Shown here: positions 1 through 5,396 of the stretch, one piece after another
How positions within the stretch are numbered: the stretch's first letter is position 1
How the letters are laid out: each line of letters begins with the position of its first letter
Source of the DNA: Lentisphaerota bacterium
Lineage (GTDB): Bacteria; Verrucomicrobiota; Kiritimatiellia; JAAZAB01
Direction of reading: 5' to 3'
Length of the DNA: 9,106 bases
NCBI GenBank assembly: GCA_016199105.1
Contig: JACQHI010000318.1
Coordinates: 1-9,106, forward strand
Made by a program: the position numbers and the translations under genes
Notes under the pieces: generated by a model
Seen by the model: only the letters and a program-made list of their open reading frames with translations
The model's database searches: none
What the model was told of the DNA's origin: nothing

Positions 1-136
1 GGTAGCGCTGCAGGCGGGTGAAACCTGAGTTCCGGATTTCGGAAAAATCCACAATCCAAAATCTAAAATCCAATGCGGCATACAACCTGCTTGGCAGCGT
101 TAGTGAATGAATGCCTTAACCGATGGAGCTTTATCC
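1..136. other. Gene-free leader at the left edge
   Basis: I see no supported complete gene here. A frame open from base 1 reads six codons and stops at the TGA at 19-21, so this could be the last codons of an upstream gene; that is too short to judge. The rest is a dispersed repeat (19-78) and a short leader in front of the gene at 137. I found no convincing promoter. The ATG at 107 is in frame with the next gene but has no ribosome binding site. Confidence 0.5.
19..78. repeat. Dispersed low-complexity repeat, intergenic copy
   Basis: Bases 19-42 are a perfect 24-nt inverted match to 3588-3611 inside flgA. The match continues in a gapped way: the AT-rich stretch here (aatccaaaatctaaaatcc) reads on the other strand as gattttggatt, which also occurs just left of the flgA copy. 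The stretch is internally repetitive (aatcc/aaaatct units) and much more AT-rich than its surroundings. It is most simply a member of a short dispersed repeat family. Its left end coincides with a possible stop codon at 19-21. Confidence 0.7.
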
Positions 137-487
137 ATGGCTGATGCGGAAGAAAAATCGGTGGCCGATGAGGCGCTCAAAGACGTTGAAACGCGCACCA
201 ACACCCGCCTGCGCCAGAAGTATTTCGTCGAAAAAGACAAGATTTTTTCCAGCATCCAACTCTCGGCGGACCGGAAAGAACGGGCCTATTCCAAGGTCAT
301 CCCCCGCCGGCGGGTGACCCTGTCCAAAACAGTCGTGGTCCCCACGACCAGCGCGCCCAACGCTCTGGAGGGAGACATCCGGGTGCAGTCCATCAAGGAC
401 GGGCAACGCACCAAGAAACTGCTCATCCACTGTCCCTGCGGACGGCACACGGAACTGAATTTCGAATACAACACGGAATCGAAATGA
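137..487 (+). CDS. Small protein of unknown function with C-terminal HCPCGRH motif
   Basis: I do not recognise this 116-residue protein. The start at 137 is preferred over the in-frame ATG at 107 because GGAG at 125-128 lies 8 nt ahead of it, while 107 has no ribosome binding site. There is no signal peptide or membrane segment, so it should be cytoplasmic. Residues 1-30 are acidic and probably helical, residues 45-60 are strongly basic (including IPRRR), and the C-terminus carries HCPCGRH at 98-104 followed by a beta-like ELNFEY. The closely spaced C, C and H residues could form half of a metal site, completed by a dimer, but that is inference. Its stop overlaps the start of the lipoprotein gene as ATGA, so the two are probably translationally coupled. 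Codon use looks like its neighbours, so it is likely real. A flagellar regulatory or assembly role is suggested only by position. Confidence 0.65.
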   Translation: MADAEEKSVADEALKDVETRTNTRLRQKYFVEKDKIFSSIQLSADRKERAYSKVIPRRRVTLSKTVVVPTTSAPNALEGDIRVQSIKDGQRTKKLLIHCPCGRHTELNFEYNTESK

Positions 488-1347
488 GCTATGAGCGCAA
501 AACTCGGTTGGATTTGCCTAGGGTGAGACAGGCTTCCAGCCTGTCACGTTCATCCTTGAAGAAAACAGGCTGGAAGCCTGTTCCCGTGAGGGACGTTGGC
601 CCGTCCCAATGGGACTCACGTTCACGCCTGATCGCGCCAGCCCTCGCGGTCGGCGCCATCCTCATGTTGATCTCCGGTTGTACCACCGCCCAGCGCGGCC
701 GGGATTTCGGTTTCTGGGCCCAGTCCGGCGAACCGATGAACCTGATCCGCTTTATGCCCGCCCAGGCCAGGCCGACAATCAAAGCAACCGATTCCATCGC
801 CCTGCTTCCGCTTTTGGGCGCCATGCCCCAATCCAATCTCGCCGCGCTGAACAAGAGTCTTCTGGCGGAAGCCCGCTTTTATTTTCAATGTTCCGTGGCG
901 GAGGTGGACCGGGATGGGAAAATGGCCGAGTACCTGACCCCGTCCAATCTCATGCCGATGAATGGCCTCTTCAATGTGCAGGAGGCGGCCCGGATCGGAC
1001 GCCTGATCGGCGCCACCCATGTGCTCTGCGGCCGGATTCAGCAGGCCCGCCTGGATCCGCCTCAGCGCCTTCAACTTCACTTCACGCTGGTGGAAACCGC
1101 CTCCATGAAATCGCTCGTGGACATGGTGGCGCAGTACGACGCCGGCGAGCAAAACGTGGCGATCGAACTGGATCGCTATCTTCGCCTGCGTTCCAGCCGG
1201 AAATACGACCAGGGCAGCCTTGAAATTGTGCTCCGTTCCCCTTCGGAATACGGAGCGTTCGTGGCCGTGCAGTGCATGCGGGCCCTTTCGGAACGCCTTT
1301 GGGGGGGCAAAGGACTTAAGAAAATAGTGACGCCGGCCGATCAGTAG
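484..1347 (+). CDS. Outer-membrane lipoprotein, possibly CsgG/FlgT-like fold
   Basis: The 287-residue product has a hydrophobic core at residues 49-62 followed by a lipobox, LISGC, with the lipidated cysteine at residue 66. The +2 residue is Thr, so by the Asp rule an outer-membrane location is expected. The mature part begins a domain with IALLPLLG (a beta strand opening an alpha/beta domain), then a helix, and later ARIGRLIGATHVLCGRI. This arrangement recalls CsgG/TolB-N-like folds such as those in FlgT or FlgO of Vibrio flagella. I could not confirm homology, so the function is inferred. The start at 484 makes an ATGA overlap with the preceding gene. The region ahead of the signal core (residues about 13-46) is encoded by repeat DNA, giving an abnormally long n-region. 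GTG at 586 is an alternative start that would give a more ordinary signal peptide. Context next to ring and rod genes suggests an accessory outer-membrane flagellar part. Confidence 0.75.
   Translation: MSYERKTRLDLPRVRQASSLSRSSLKKTGWKPVPVRDVGPSQWDSRSRLIAPALAVGAILMLISGCTTAQRGRDFGFWAQSGEPMNLIRFMPAQARPTIKATDSIALLPLLGAMPQSNLAALNKSLLAEARFYFQCSVAEVDRDGKMAEYLTPSNLMPMNGLFNVQEAARIGRLIGATHVLCGRIQQARLDPPQRLQLHFTLVETASMKSLVDMVAQYDAGEQNVAIELDRYLRLRSSRKYDQGSLEIVLRSPSEYGAFVAVQCMRALSERLWGGKGLKKIVTPADQ
523..620. repeat. Palindromic repeat element inside the lipoprotein gene
   Basis: The segment contains two inverted 17-nt copies of one palindrome: acaggcttccagcctgt at 528-544 and acaggctggaagcctgt at 565-581. 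These are followed by a second palindrome, gtccca/tgggac, at 603-615. It is bounded by GTGAG (523-527) and CTCAC (615-619). Bases 582-601 match 6615-6634 in flgJ perfectly on the opposite strand. The exact ends are my estimate. The element is translated in frame as part of the long leader of the lipoprotein. Confidence 0.7.
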
Positions 1348-1360
1348 GGCGGACAAGTAT

Positions 1361-1393
1361 GGTTCACGGTTCAACCGTGAACCGTTGAACCAT
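1361..1393. repeat. Inverted repeat ahead of the flgM-like gene
   Basis: Bases 1361-1371 (ggttcacggtt) and 1373-1383 (aaccgtgaacc) are perfect inverted 11-mers; as RNA a 9-bp stem with a 5-nt loop is realistic. A competing pairing is possible between 1359-1366 and 1386-1393. There is no T-run after it, so it is not a standard terminator. The same 11-mer occurs again at 1918-1928 in the gap before flgF. It lies just ahead of the GGGAGG ribosome binding site at 1400-1405 and could affect access to it, or simply be a dispersed repeat. Confidence 0.6.
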
Positions 1394-1410
1394 GCCGGCG
1401 GGAGGATGTC

Positions 1411-1749
1411 ATGAGTGTGGAACGAATACCGGATGAGTTGTCGGCGGAAGCGGCCCGGGTTTCAGCGTCATCGGTCGGCAACGCACAGCGTCAACGGACT
1501 CAGGAAACGGACCGTTCCCGCGAAGCGCTGGACAAGCCGAATGCCGATCCCGCGCAGCGCTGGACAAGCGAAGACAAGCTGAACGTTTCGCCTTTAACCC
1601 AATTCATGGCCGACACAAAAGTCGCACTGGAGAAGGAAATGGCGATCCGACAGGATAAACTGGACGACGTTCGTTCCCGGCTGGGCAAGGATTTCGACAT
1701 TTCCGATCAGCAGATCGATACCATCATCGATCGAATGCTGAACAATTGA
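1411..1749 (+). CDS. flgM: FlgM-like anti-sigma-28 factor
   Basis: This gene encodes 112 residues. FlgM binds the flagellar sigma factor FliA (sigma-28) and keeps late genes off until it is exported through the finished hook. Here residues 1-50 are polar and look disordered, as in FlgM. Residues 55-110 follow the FlgM C-terminal pattern: a DKLNVSP stretch comparable to DKIEIS in Bacillus FlgM, then a helix with RQDKLDDVRSRLGKDFDIS like the family's R-x-x-K-(V/I)-x-x-(L/I)-(K/R) run into G-x-Y-x-(V/I), and a final helix QIDTIIDRMLNN like the family's ending in (I/L)-A-x-x-(M/L)-L. Tyr of the usual GxY is Phe here. The start has an excellent GGGAGG at 1400-1405, 5 nt away. The assignment rests on this pattern recalled by eye, so a different small coiled protein remains possible. 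The stop codon lies inside a strong hairpin. Confidence 0.55.
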   Translation: MSVERIPDELSAEAARVSASSVGNAQRQRTQETDRSREALDKPNADPAQRWTSEDKLNVSPLTQFMADTKVALEKEMAIRQDKLDDVRSRLGKDFDISDQQIDTIIDRMLNN

Positions 1750-1829
1750 TGAACGGCCCCGATAGCCGGTCGCCCGCCGCAGCGGGCTACCGGCTATCGG
1801 GGCCGTTCATCAAGACGGCAATTTTTGCC
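1746..1829 (+). terminator. Very long hairpin, probable terminator or palindromic repeat
   Basis: Arms 1746-1770 and 1789-1813 are perfectly complementary over 25 bp, then after one mismatch 6 more pairs (gcccgc/gcgggc) close on a CGCA loop. The left arm includes the stop codon of the flgM-like gene. A second small stem, ggcaa/ttgcc at 1817-1829 around a T-run (1822-1826), follows. The T-run sits about 8 nt past the main stem, which is looser than a textbook intrinsic terminator. Because of the near symmetry it could act on either strand, or it may be a mobile palindromic repeat used as a terminator. Confidence 0.6.
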
Positions 1830-1917
1830 CCAGCCCTGCCTCCCTTCCCTTCGCTTTCACCTTAATTAATCTCGGACCTCCGGCTTTGTCCCCGATCGAG
1901 CAACCCTCCAACCGCCG

Positions 1918-1928
1918 AACCGTGAACC
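1918..1928. repeat. Third copy of the aaccgtgaacc 11-mer
   Basis: This 11-mer is identical to 1373-1383 and the reverse complement of 1361-1371. Both this copy and the one ahead of the flgM-like gene are followed closely by a tgccgg. The rest of the gap 1830-1964 is pyrimidine-rich to about 1860, and I see no other structure apart from the candidate promoter at 1936-1951. Confidence 0.5.
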
Positions 1929-1935
1929 CTGCCGG

Positions 1936-1951
1936 TGGCACACCGCCTGCT
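1936..1951 (+). promoter_or_regulatory. Candidate sigma-54 promoter before flgF
   Basis: TGGCACACCGCCTGCT fits the -24/-12 consensus TGGCACG-N4-TTGCW with the GG and GC elements at the correct 12-base register; one T of TTGC is C and the G after TGGCAC is A. Sigma-54 drives middle flagellar genes in several phyla. The expected RNA start is about 1961-1963, only a few bases before the flgF ATG at 1965, so the message would be nearly leaderless. That is odd and lowers confidence. I saw no enhancer site. Confidence 0.3.
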
Positions 1952-1964
1952 ATGTATCCCAGGC

Positions 1965-2690
1965 ATGAACGCAGGTGTGTACAAAGCGACTACAGGACTG
2001 CTCCATCAATCTCTGCGAATGGATGCCCTGGCCGATAACCTGGCCAACAGCAATGTGCCGGGCTATCGCCGTTCCGTGACCTCAACCCGCCCTTTCCTGG
2101 GCCTTTTAAAAGCCTCCCTGGGCGGCGATATGCCGGAAGACGGCACGAGGGTCAATCGCATTGCGATCGATTTCACCCCCGGCTCCTTGAAACAAACCGA
2201 TCGCCCGCTGGATTTCGCCATAGAGGGAGACGCTTTTTTCGTCGTTAAACAGGGCGACAAGGAATACTACACCCGGAACGGCTCCTTCACCCTGGACGCG
2301 GACGGCAATCTGGTCACTCACAGCGGGTTGACGGTGGGCGGCGACATCACCCTACCCGAGGACGTTTCCCTTCAACAGTTGACCGTATCCCACGATGGAA
2401 TTCTACGGAGCGGTGGGCGGGAGCTTGGCACGCTCCAGATCAAGACCTTCTCCGATCCGCAACGGCTGCAACGGGCGGGGCCCTCCCTCTTTTCGGCCCC
2501 CGCCGATTTGACCCCGGAAGACCCGGGCGAGCAGGCGAAGATCGTGAACCGCGCGCTCGAGAGCAGCAACACGTCCATTTTCACGGAAATGACGGACATG
2601 ATCGCCTGTACCCGCAATTATGAGGCCTGCCAGAGGATGCTGACCATTCAGGACGGCATGGAAGGCTCGATGATCAACAAGATCGTGTAG
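1965..2690 (+). CDS. flgF: FlgF-like flagellar proximal rod protein
   Basis: The 241-residue product belongs to the FlgF/FlgG/FlgE axial protein family. The N-terminus MNAGVYKATTGLL with ADNLANSNVPGYRRS at about 22-36 is the family's helical D0 signature (usually NNLAN-x-x-T-x-G-(F/Y)). The middle has PLDFAIEGDAFFVV and YYTRNGSFTLDADGNLV, the FlgFG beta-domain signature. The C-terminal helix carries ALESSNTSIFTEMTDMIACTRNYEACQRM. The order before flgG and the lower similarity to E. coli FlgG favour FlgF. I chose the ATG at 1965 because the family starts there; a GTG at 1935 would add ten atypical residues. There is no clear ribosome binding site for 1965, only AGG at 1961-1963, which fits the near-leaderless promoter idea. 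The protein is exported by the flagellar type III apparatus and forms part of the rod in the periplasm. Confidence 0.88.
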   Translation: MNAGVYKATTGLLHQSLRMDALADNLANSNVPGYRRSVTSTRPFLGLLKASLGGDMPEDGTRVNRIAIDFTPGSLKQTDRPLDFAIEGDAFFVVKQGDKEYYTRNGSFTLDADGNLVTHSGLTVGGDITLPEDVSLQQLTVSHDGILRSGGRELGTLQIKTFSDPQRLQRAGPSLFSAPADLTPEDPGEQAKIVNRALESSNTSIFTEMTDMIACTRNYEACQRMLTIQDGMEGSMINKIV

Positions 2691-2721
2691 AACGCCAGAT
2701 CACACAGAAAGCGAGGTCGCC

Positions 2722-3504
2722 ATGGAACGCGCATTATGGACAGCCGCCTCCGCCATGCGGGCGCAGGAACTCTATATCGACACCATTGCCAACAATCTGG
2801 CAAACGTCAACACCACGGCCTTCAAGAACAGCCGCACCAACTTCCAGGACATGCTCTACACGGCGCTGACCACCGCCGGCGCCCCGACGGCGGACAGCCA
2901 GATTCCGGTGGGCATCCAGGTCGGGCACGGCACCCGCGTGGTATCGGTCTCCAAGCTCTTCGACCAGGGCGCCATCAAGGAAACAGGAGCGCCTCTCGAT
3001 TTCGCCATTGAGGGAGACGGTTTCTTTCAAGTCGCCCTTCCCGACGGCACGAACGCCTATACGCGGGACGGAACCTTCAAAATCACCGGCGCCGGCCAAG
3101 TCGTGACCAGCGACGGTTATTTGGTGAATGGGTTCGACACCATCGACCCCGACACCACGGAGATCACGGTCGCCCCCGACGGCACCTTCTCCACCATCGT
3201 GAACGGCGCCCAGGTTCAAAAGACACGGGTCACGCTGGTTCGCTTCATGAATCCGGAAGGCCTCCGAAGCATCGGACGCAATCTGTACACGGAGACCGAC
3301 TCCAGCGGCGCCCCGCAGACCGGCTCCAACCCCGGCGAAAACGGGACCGGCACGCTGGCCCAGAAATTCCTGGAAAACTCCAACGTCAAAGTGGCGGAGG
3401 AACTGGTCAGCATGATCACCGCCCAACGCGCCTACGAGGCGAGCTCCAAGGCGATCAAGGCCAGCGACGAGATGATGACCGAAGCCAACGGCCTGAGGCG
3501 ATAA
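2722..3504 (+). CDS. flgG: FlgG, flagellar distal rod protein
   Basis: This 260-residue protein matches FlgG throughout. It has IDTIANNLANVNTTAFK near residues 19-35, DFAIEGDGFFQVALPDGTNAYTRDG at about 92-116, RFMNPEGLRSIGRNLYTET in the second half and ENSNVKVAEELVSMITAQRAYEASSKAI at the C-terminus. Its length equals that of E. coli FlgG (260). FlgG polymerises as the distal rod that passes through the P and L rings and sets rod length. GAGG at 2713-2716 lies 5 nt before the ATG, and the gap from flgF is 31 nt, so the two are cotranscribed. No insertion or break is seen; the N-terminal helix, which packs into the axial structure and carries export information, is free of the repeats found in four other genes of this window. 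Confidence 0.97.
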   Translation: MERALWTAASAMRAQELYIDTIANNLANVNTTAFKNSRTNFQDMLYTALTTAGAPTADSQIPVGIQVGHGTRVVSVSKLFDQGAIKETGAPLDFAIEGDGFFQVALPDGTNAYTRDGTFKITGAGQVVTSDGYLVNGFDTIDPDTTEITVAPDGTFSTIVNGAQVQKTRVTLVRFMNPEGLRSIGRNLYTETDSSGAPQTGSNPGENGTGTLAQKFLENSNVKVAEELVSMITAQRAYEASSKAIKASDEMMTEANGLRR

Positions 3505-3548
3505 CGGTTCGCGCGGGCTGCAAACGTATAAATGGCGGAAACACTTCG

Positions 3549-4631
3549 ATGAACAGACGGAACTACAACGTCCGATTTTGGATTTTCCCGAAATCCGGAA
3601 CTCAGGTTTCATCCCGACCTCTCGGAGAGTCGGGACGCCCTCCGCCCTTGCCTTTTCCCGCCCTCATCCCTTGCCTTTTCATGGCCCTTCTCGTCCTCAC
3701 GGCCCGCGCCGACGACAAGAAAGTGCTCAATATGCTCAGCCAGACGGAGGTCCTTGGATCCCACATTCGGCTGGAGGAACTGGTCGCCGACAAGACCGCC
3801 CTCCCCGCGGCTTGGGGCGACCGTGTCGTGTTGAAAGCCCCCGAGGCCGGCAAATCGGCCACCGTCTCGTTGCTCACCATCGCTTATGCCCTGCAAAAGT
3901 ATCCCGATATGGGCCAGGTCACTCTCCGCGGGACGGAAAACACCGTCATCAGCCGTGCGGCCGTGCCCCTGCCGATGGATCGGATCCGGGAGGCGGCGGA
4001 AGCCTATGTCCGCGCACACGAGCATTGGAGCGGCGACTCCGTGGACGTGGTCTGCGAAACGCCGGCCCGGGCGATCAAAGTGCCGGTCGGGAAACTGTCC
4101 TTGCAGGTCAGCAGTTTCGAGGAGGAGACCAACCGGCCGGATCGTTATCGCTTCCAATTCAACGTCCGGGTGGACGATACGATCGTTCAAACGTTTCAAG
4201 TCCCCGTCCGGGTGTTCCCCATCCGGGAAGTCTGGGTGGCCACGCGCGCCTTGTCGCGCGGCCATGTGCTGACCGCCGAGGATGTCCAACCCAGCTTCAT
4301 GCCCCTGCAGGACAGCGCTTCATCCGCGGTCGGCGTCGGGGACCCGGTCATCGGTCTCGAACTGAGCCGCGGCATCAAGGCGGGGCAAACCCTCGCCCGG
4401 CCCATGCTCCTGACCCCCCTCTGCGCGCAAAAGGGGGATATGATCCTTGTCCAGGCCGCCAAGGGCAACCTTTCGATTTCGCTGCAGGCCAAGGCCCTGG
4501 CGTACGGACGCAGGGGCGACCGCATCCAATGCATGAACGAGCGCACCAAGCGCCGGATCATGGTTCAACTGACGAACATCAAAGAAGGATCGGTGGATTT
4601 CGCCGGTCCCAGCGAGGGCACACAACAATGA
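3549..4631 (+). CDS. flgA: FlgA, P-ring assembly chaperone with long repeat-derived leader
   Basis: FlgA is a periplasmic chaperone needed for FlgI to assemble into the P ring. The 360-residue product has the SAF-type C-terminal region from about residue 222: EVWVATRALSRGHVLTAEDV, then GLELSRGIKAGQTLARPML, and KALAYGRRGDRIQCMNERTKRRI, matching the family's A-x-x-x-G-x-x-G-D-x-I-x-V-x-N pattern. The N-terminal hydrophobic stretch, residues about 34-51, ends with a likely signal peptidase I site at ARA54-DD. It is longer than E. coli FlgA (219 residues), partly from an N-terminal domain at 55-220 and partly from the leader. Residues about 9-42 are encoded by repeat DNA shared with the left edge of the window and with flgH. 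Start 3549 has a weak GGCGGA at 3534-3539; ATG 3681 has none and would leave no charged n-region. The stop overlaps the flgH start as ATGA. Confidence 0.9.
   Translation: MNRRNYNVRFWIFPKSGTQVSSRPLGESGRPPPLPFPALIPCLFMALLVLTARADDKKVLNMLSQTEVLGSHIRLEELVADKTALPAAWGDRVVLKAPEAGKSATVSLLTIAYALQKYPDMGQVTLRGTENTVISRAAVPLPMDRIREAAEAYVRAHEHWSGDSVDVVCETPARAIKVPVGKLSLQVSSFEEETNRPDRYRFQFNVRVDDTIVQTFQVPVRVFPIREVWVATRALSRGHVLTAEDVQPSFMPLQDSASSAVGVGDPVIGLELSRGIKAGQTLARPMLLTPLCAQKGDMILVQAAKGNLSISLQAKALAYGRRGDRIQCMNERTKRRIMVQLTNIKEGSVDFAGPSEGTQQ
3574..3674. repeat. Dispersed repeat cluster inside the flgA leader
   Basis: Bases 3588-3611 are a perfect 24-nt inverted match to 19-42. A 7-bp inverted repeat, tcccgac/gtcggga, follows at about 3612-3635. 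caggtttcatccc at 3603-3615 also occurs at 4708-4720 and 4756-4768 in flgH, and ccctcatcccttg at 3661-3673 recurs at 4766-4778. All of it is read through in frame in FlgA. The outer ends are approximate. Confidence 0.7.
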
Positions 4632-5386
4632 AAACAACTCGGCCTCTTCATTCAGGTTTCCACGTCGGCCGCTTTGCGGCCAAGCGGCCACTTGCCAAGC
4701 GACGTGGCAGGTTTCATCCCTCATCTCTTGTCTTTCGGCCTTTTCATTCAGGTTTCAGGTTTCATCCCTCATCCCTTGTCTTATGGCTTCTGCTGGTTTT
4801 CGCGTTTCTGATCGGCCGTCTGCCGGCCCTGGCGGAAGACAGCAAACAATGGGCTTTGGCTTCCCGCCTGTACACCGATGTCAAGGCGCATCGCGTCGGC
4901 GACCTGCTCACGGTCCTGGTGATGGAATCGTCATCCTCCACCAAGGAGGCCAATTCCAAGACCGACAAGAAAACGGCTTTGTCGGGAAACCTCTCCTTCT
5001 TCCATCCCAGGATGGACAACAATCCGACGGCATGGACCAACGTGGTCATCCCCGCTTTCAGCGCGGAGGCCGCCCGTAATTTCGAGGGCAGCGGGACCAT
5101 GAAGAACGAGGAAACCGTCACCTCGACCATCACGGTCCGCGTCATTGAAGTCCTGCCCAACGGCAACCTGCTCGTGGAAGGCAAGCGGTTCATGAACATC
5201 CAGGGCGAAACCCTGACCTACCTGCTCTCCGGCACGGTCCGGACCACCGACATCACCCGCGACAACACGGTCAAATCCACATCCATCGGGGATTTGAACA
5301 TCCAGACCCTTTCGCAAGGCACCATCGCGCGCAACCAGAAAAAAGGTCTCTTCACGCAAATCGTGGACTGGGTCAACCCGTTCTAG
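4628..5386 (+). CDS. flgH: FlgH, L-ring protein without a lipobox
   Basis: FlgH forms the L ring in the outer membrane around the rod. The 252-residue product has the family core: DVKAHRVGDLLTVLVMESS at about 80-98, GSGTMKNEETVTSTITVRVIEVLPNGNLLVEGKR in the middle and SIGDLNIQTLSQGTIARNQKKG near the end. Its hydrophobic segment (about 50-62) ends in a signal peptidase I type site, ALA69-ED. There is no cysteine anywhere in the protein, so the N-terminal lipid anchor typical of proteobacterial FlgH cannot form. The leader is about 69 residues, far longer than usual, and residues about 5-51 come from repeat DNA. The start at 4628 overlaps the flgA stop as ATGA, which implies translational coupling; no other in-frame start lies before the signal core. 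The mature part, about 183 residues, is near the usual size. Confidence 0.93.
   Translation: MKTTRPLHSGFHVGRFAAKRPLAKRRGRFHPSSLVFRPFHSGFRFHPSSLVLWLLLVFAFLIGRLPALAEDSKQWALASRLYTDVKAHRVGDLLTVLVMESSSSTKEANSKTDKKTALSGNLSFFHPRMDNNPTAWTNVVIPAFSAEAARNFEGSGTMKNEETVTSTITVRVIEVLPNGNLLVEGKRFMNIQGETLTYLLSGTVRTTDITRDNTVKSTSIGDLNIQTLSQGTIARNQKKGLFTQIVDWVNPF
4641..4782. repeat. Palindrome plus two near-identical 27-nt repeats in the flgH leader
   Basis: A nested hairpin has arms 4660-4667/4700-4707 (ccacgtcg/cgacgtgg) with an inner stem ggccgc/gcggcc at 4667-4681. It is followed by two direct copies of a 27-nt unit, 4708-4734 and 4756-4782, that differ at one base. The stretch ttcattcaggtttc also occurs twice (4647-4660 and 4743-4756). 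Shared 13-mers tie it to the flgA repeat. It is translated in frame as the FHPSSLV-containing leader of FlgH, with FHPSSLV appearing twice. Confidence 0.8.
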
Positions 5387-5396
5387 GAACACCGCC

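Noticed and set aside
1861..1905. Sigma-28 promoter in the gap before flgF
   Set aside because: A TAAT and a CCGAT occur, but the spacing is about five bases too long for the sigma-28 consensus.
1935..1964. GTG at 1935 as the start of flgF
   Set aside because: It would add MAHRLLCIPG ahead of the family's normal N-terminus and has no ribosome binding site; it also overlaps the candidate sigma-54 site.
2734..3612. Long open frame on the minus strand opposite flgG
   Set aside because: flgG is unmistakable on the + strand; the minus frame has no ribosome binding site or family signature.
3578..4627. Open frame continuous with flgH reaching far upstream through flgA
   Set aside because: The upstream part is a +2 shadow of flgA with R, P and G rich, structureless sequence. 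The ATGA overlap at 4628 marks the true flgH start.
4700..4790. Short CRISPR-like array in the flgH leader
   Set aside because: Only two repeat units with a 21-nt gap, within a coding frame, and no cas genes; the unit is low-complexity.
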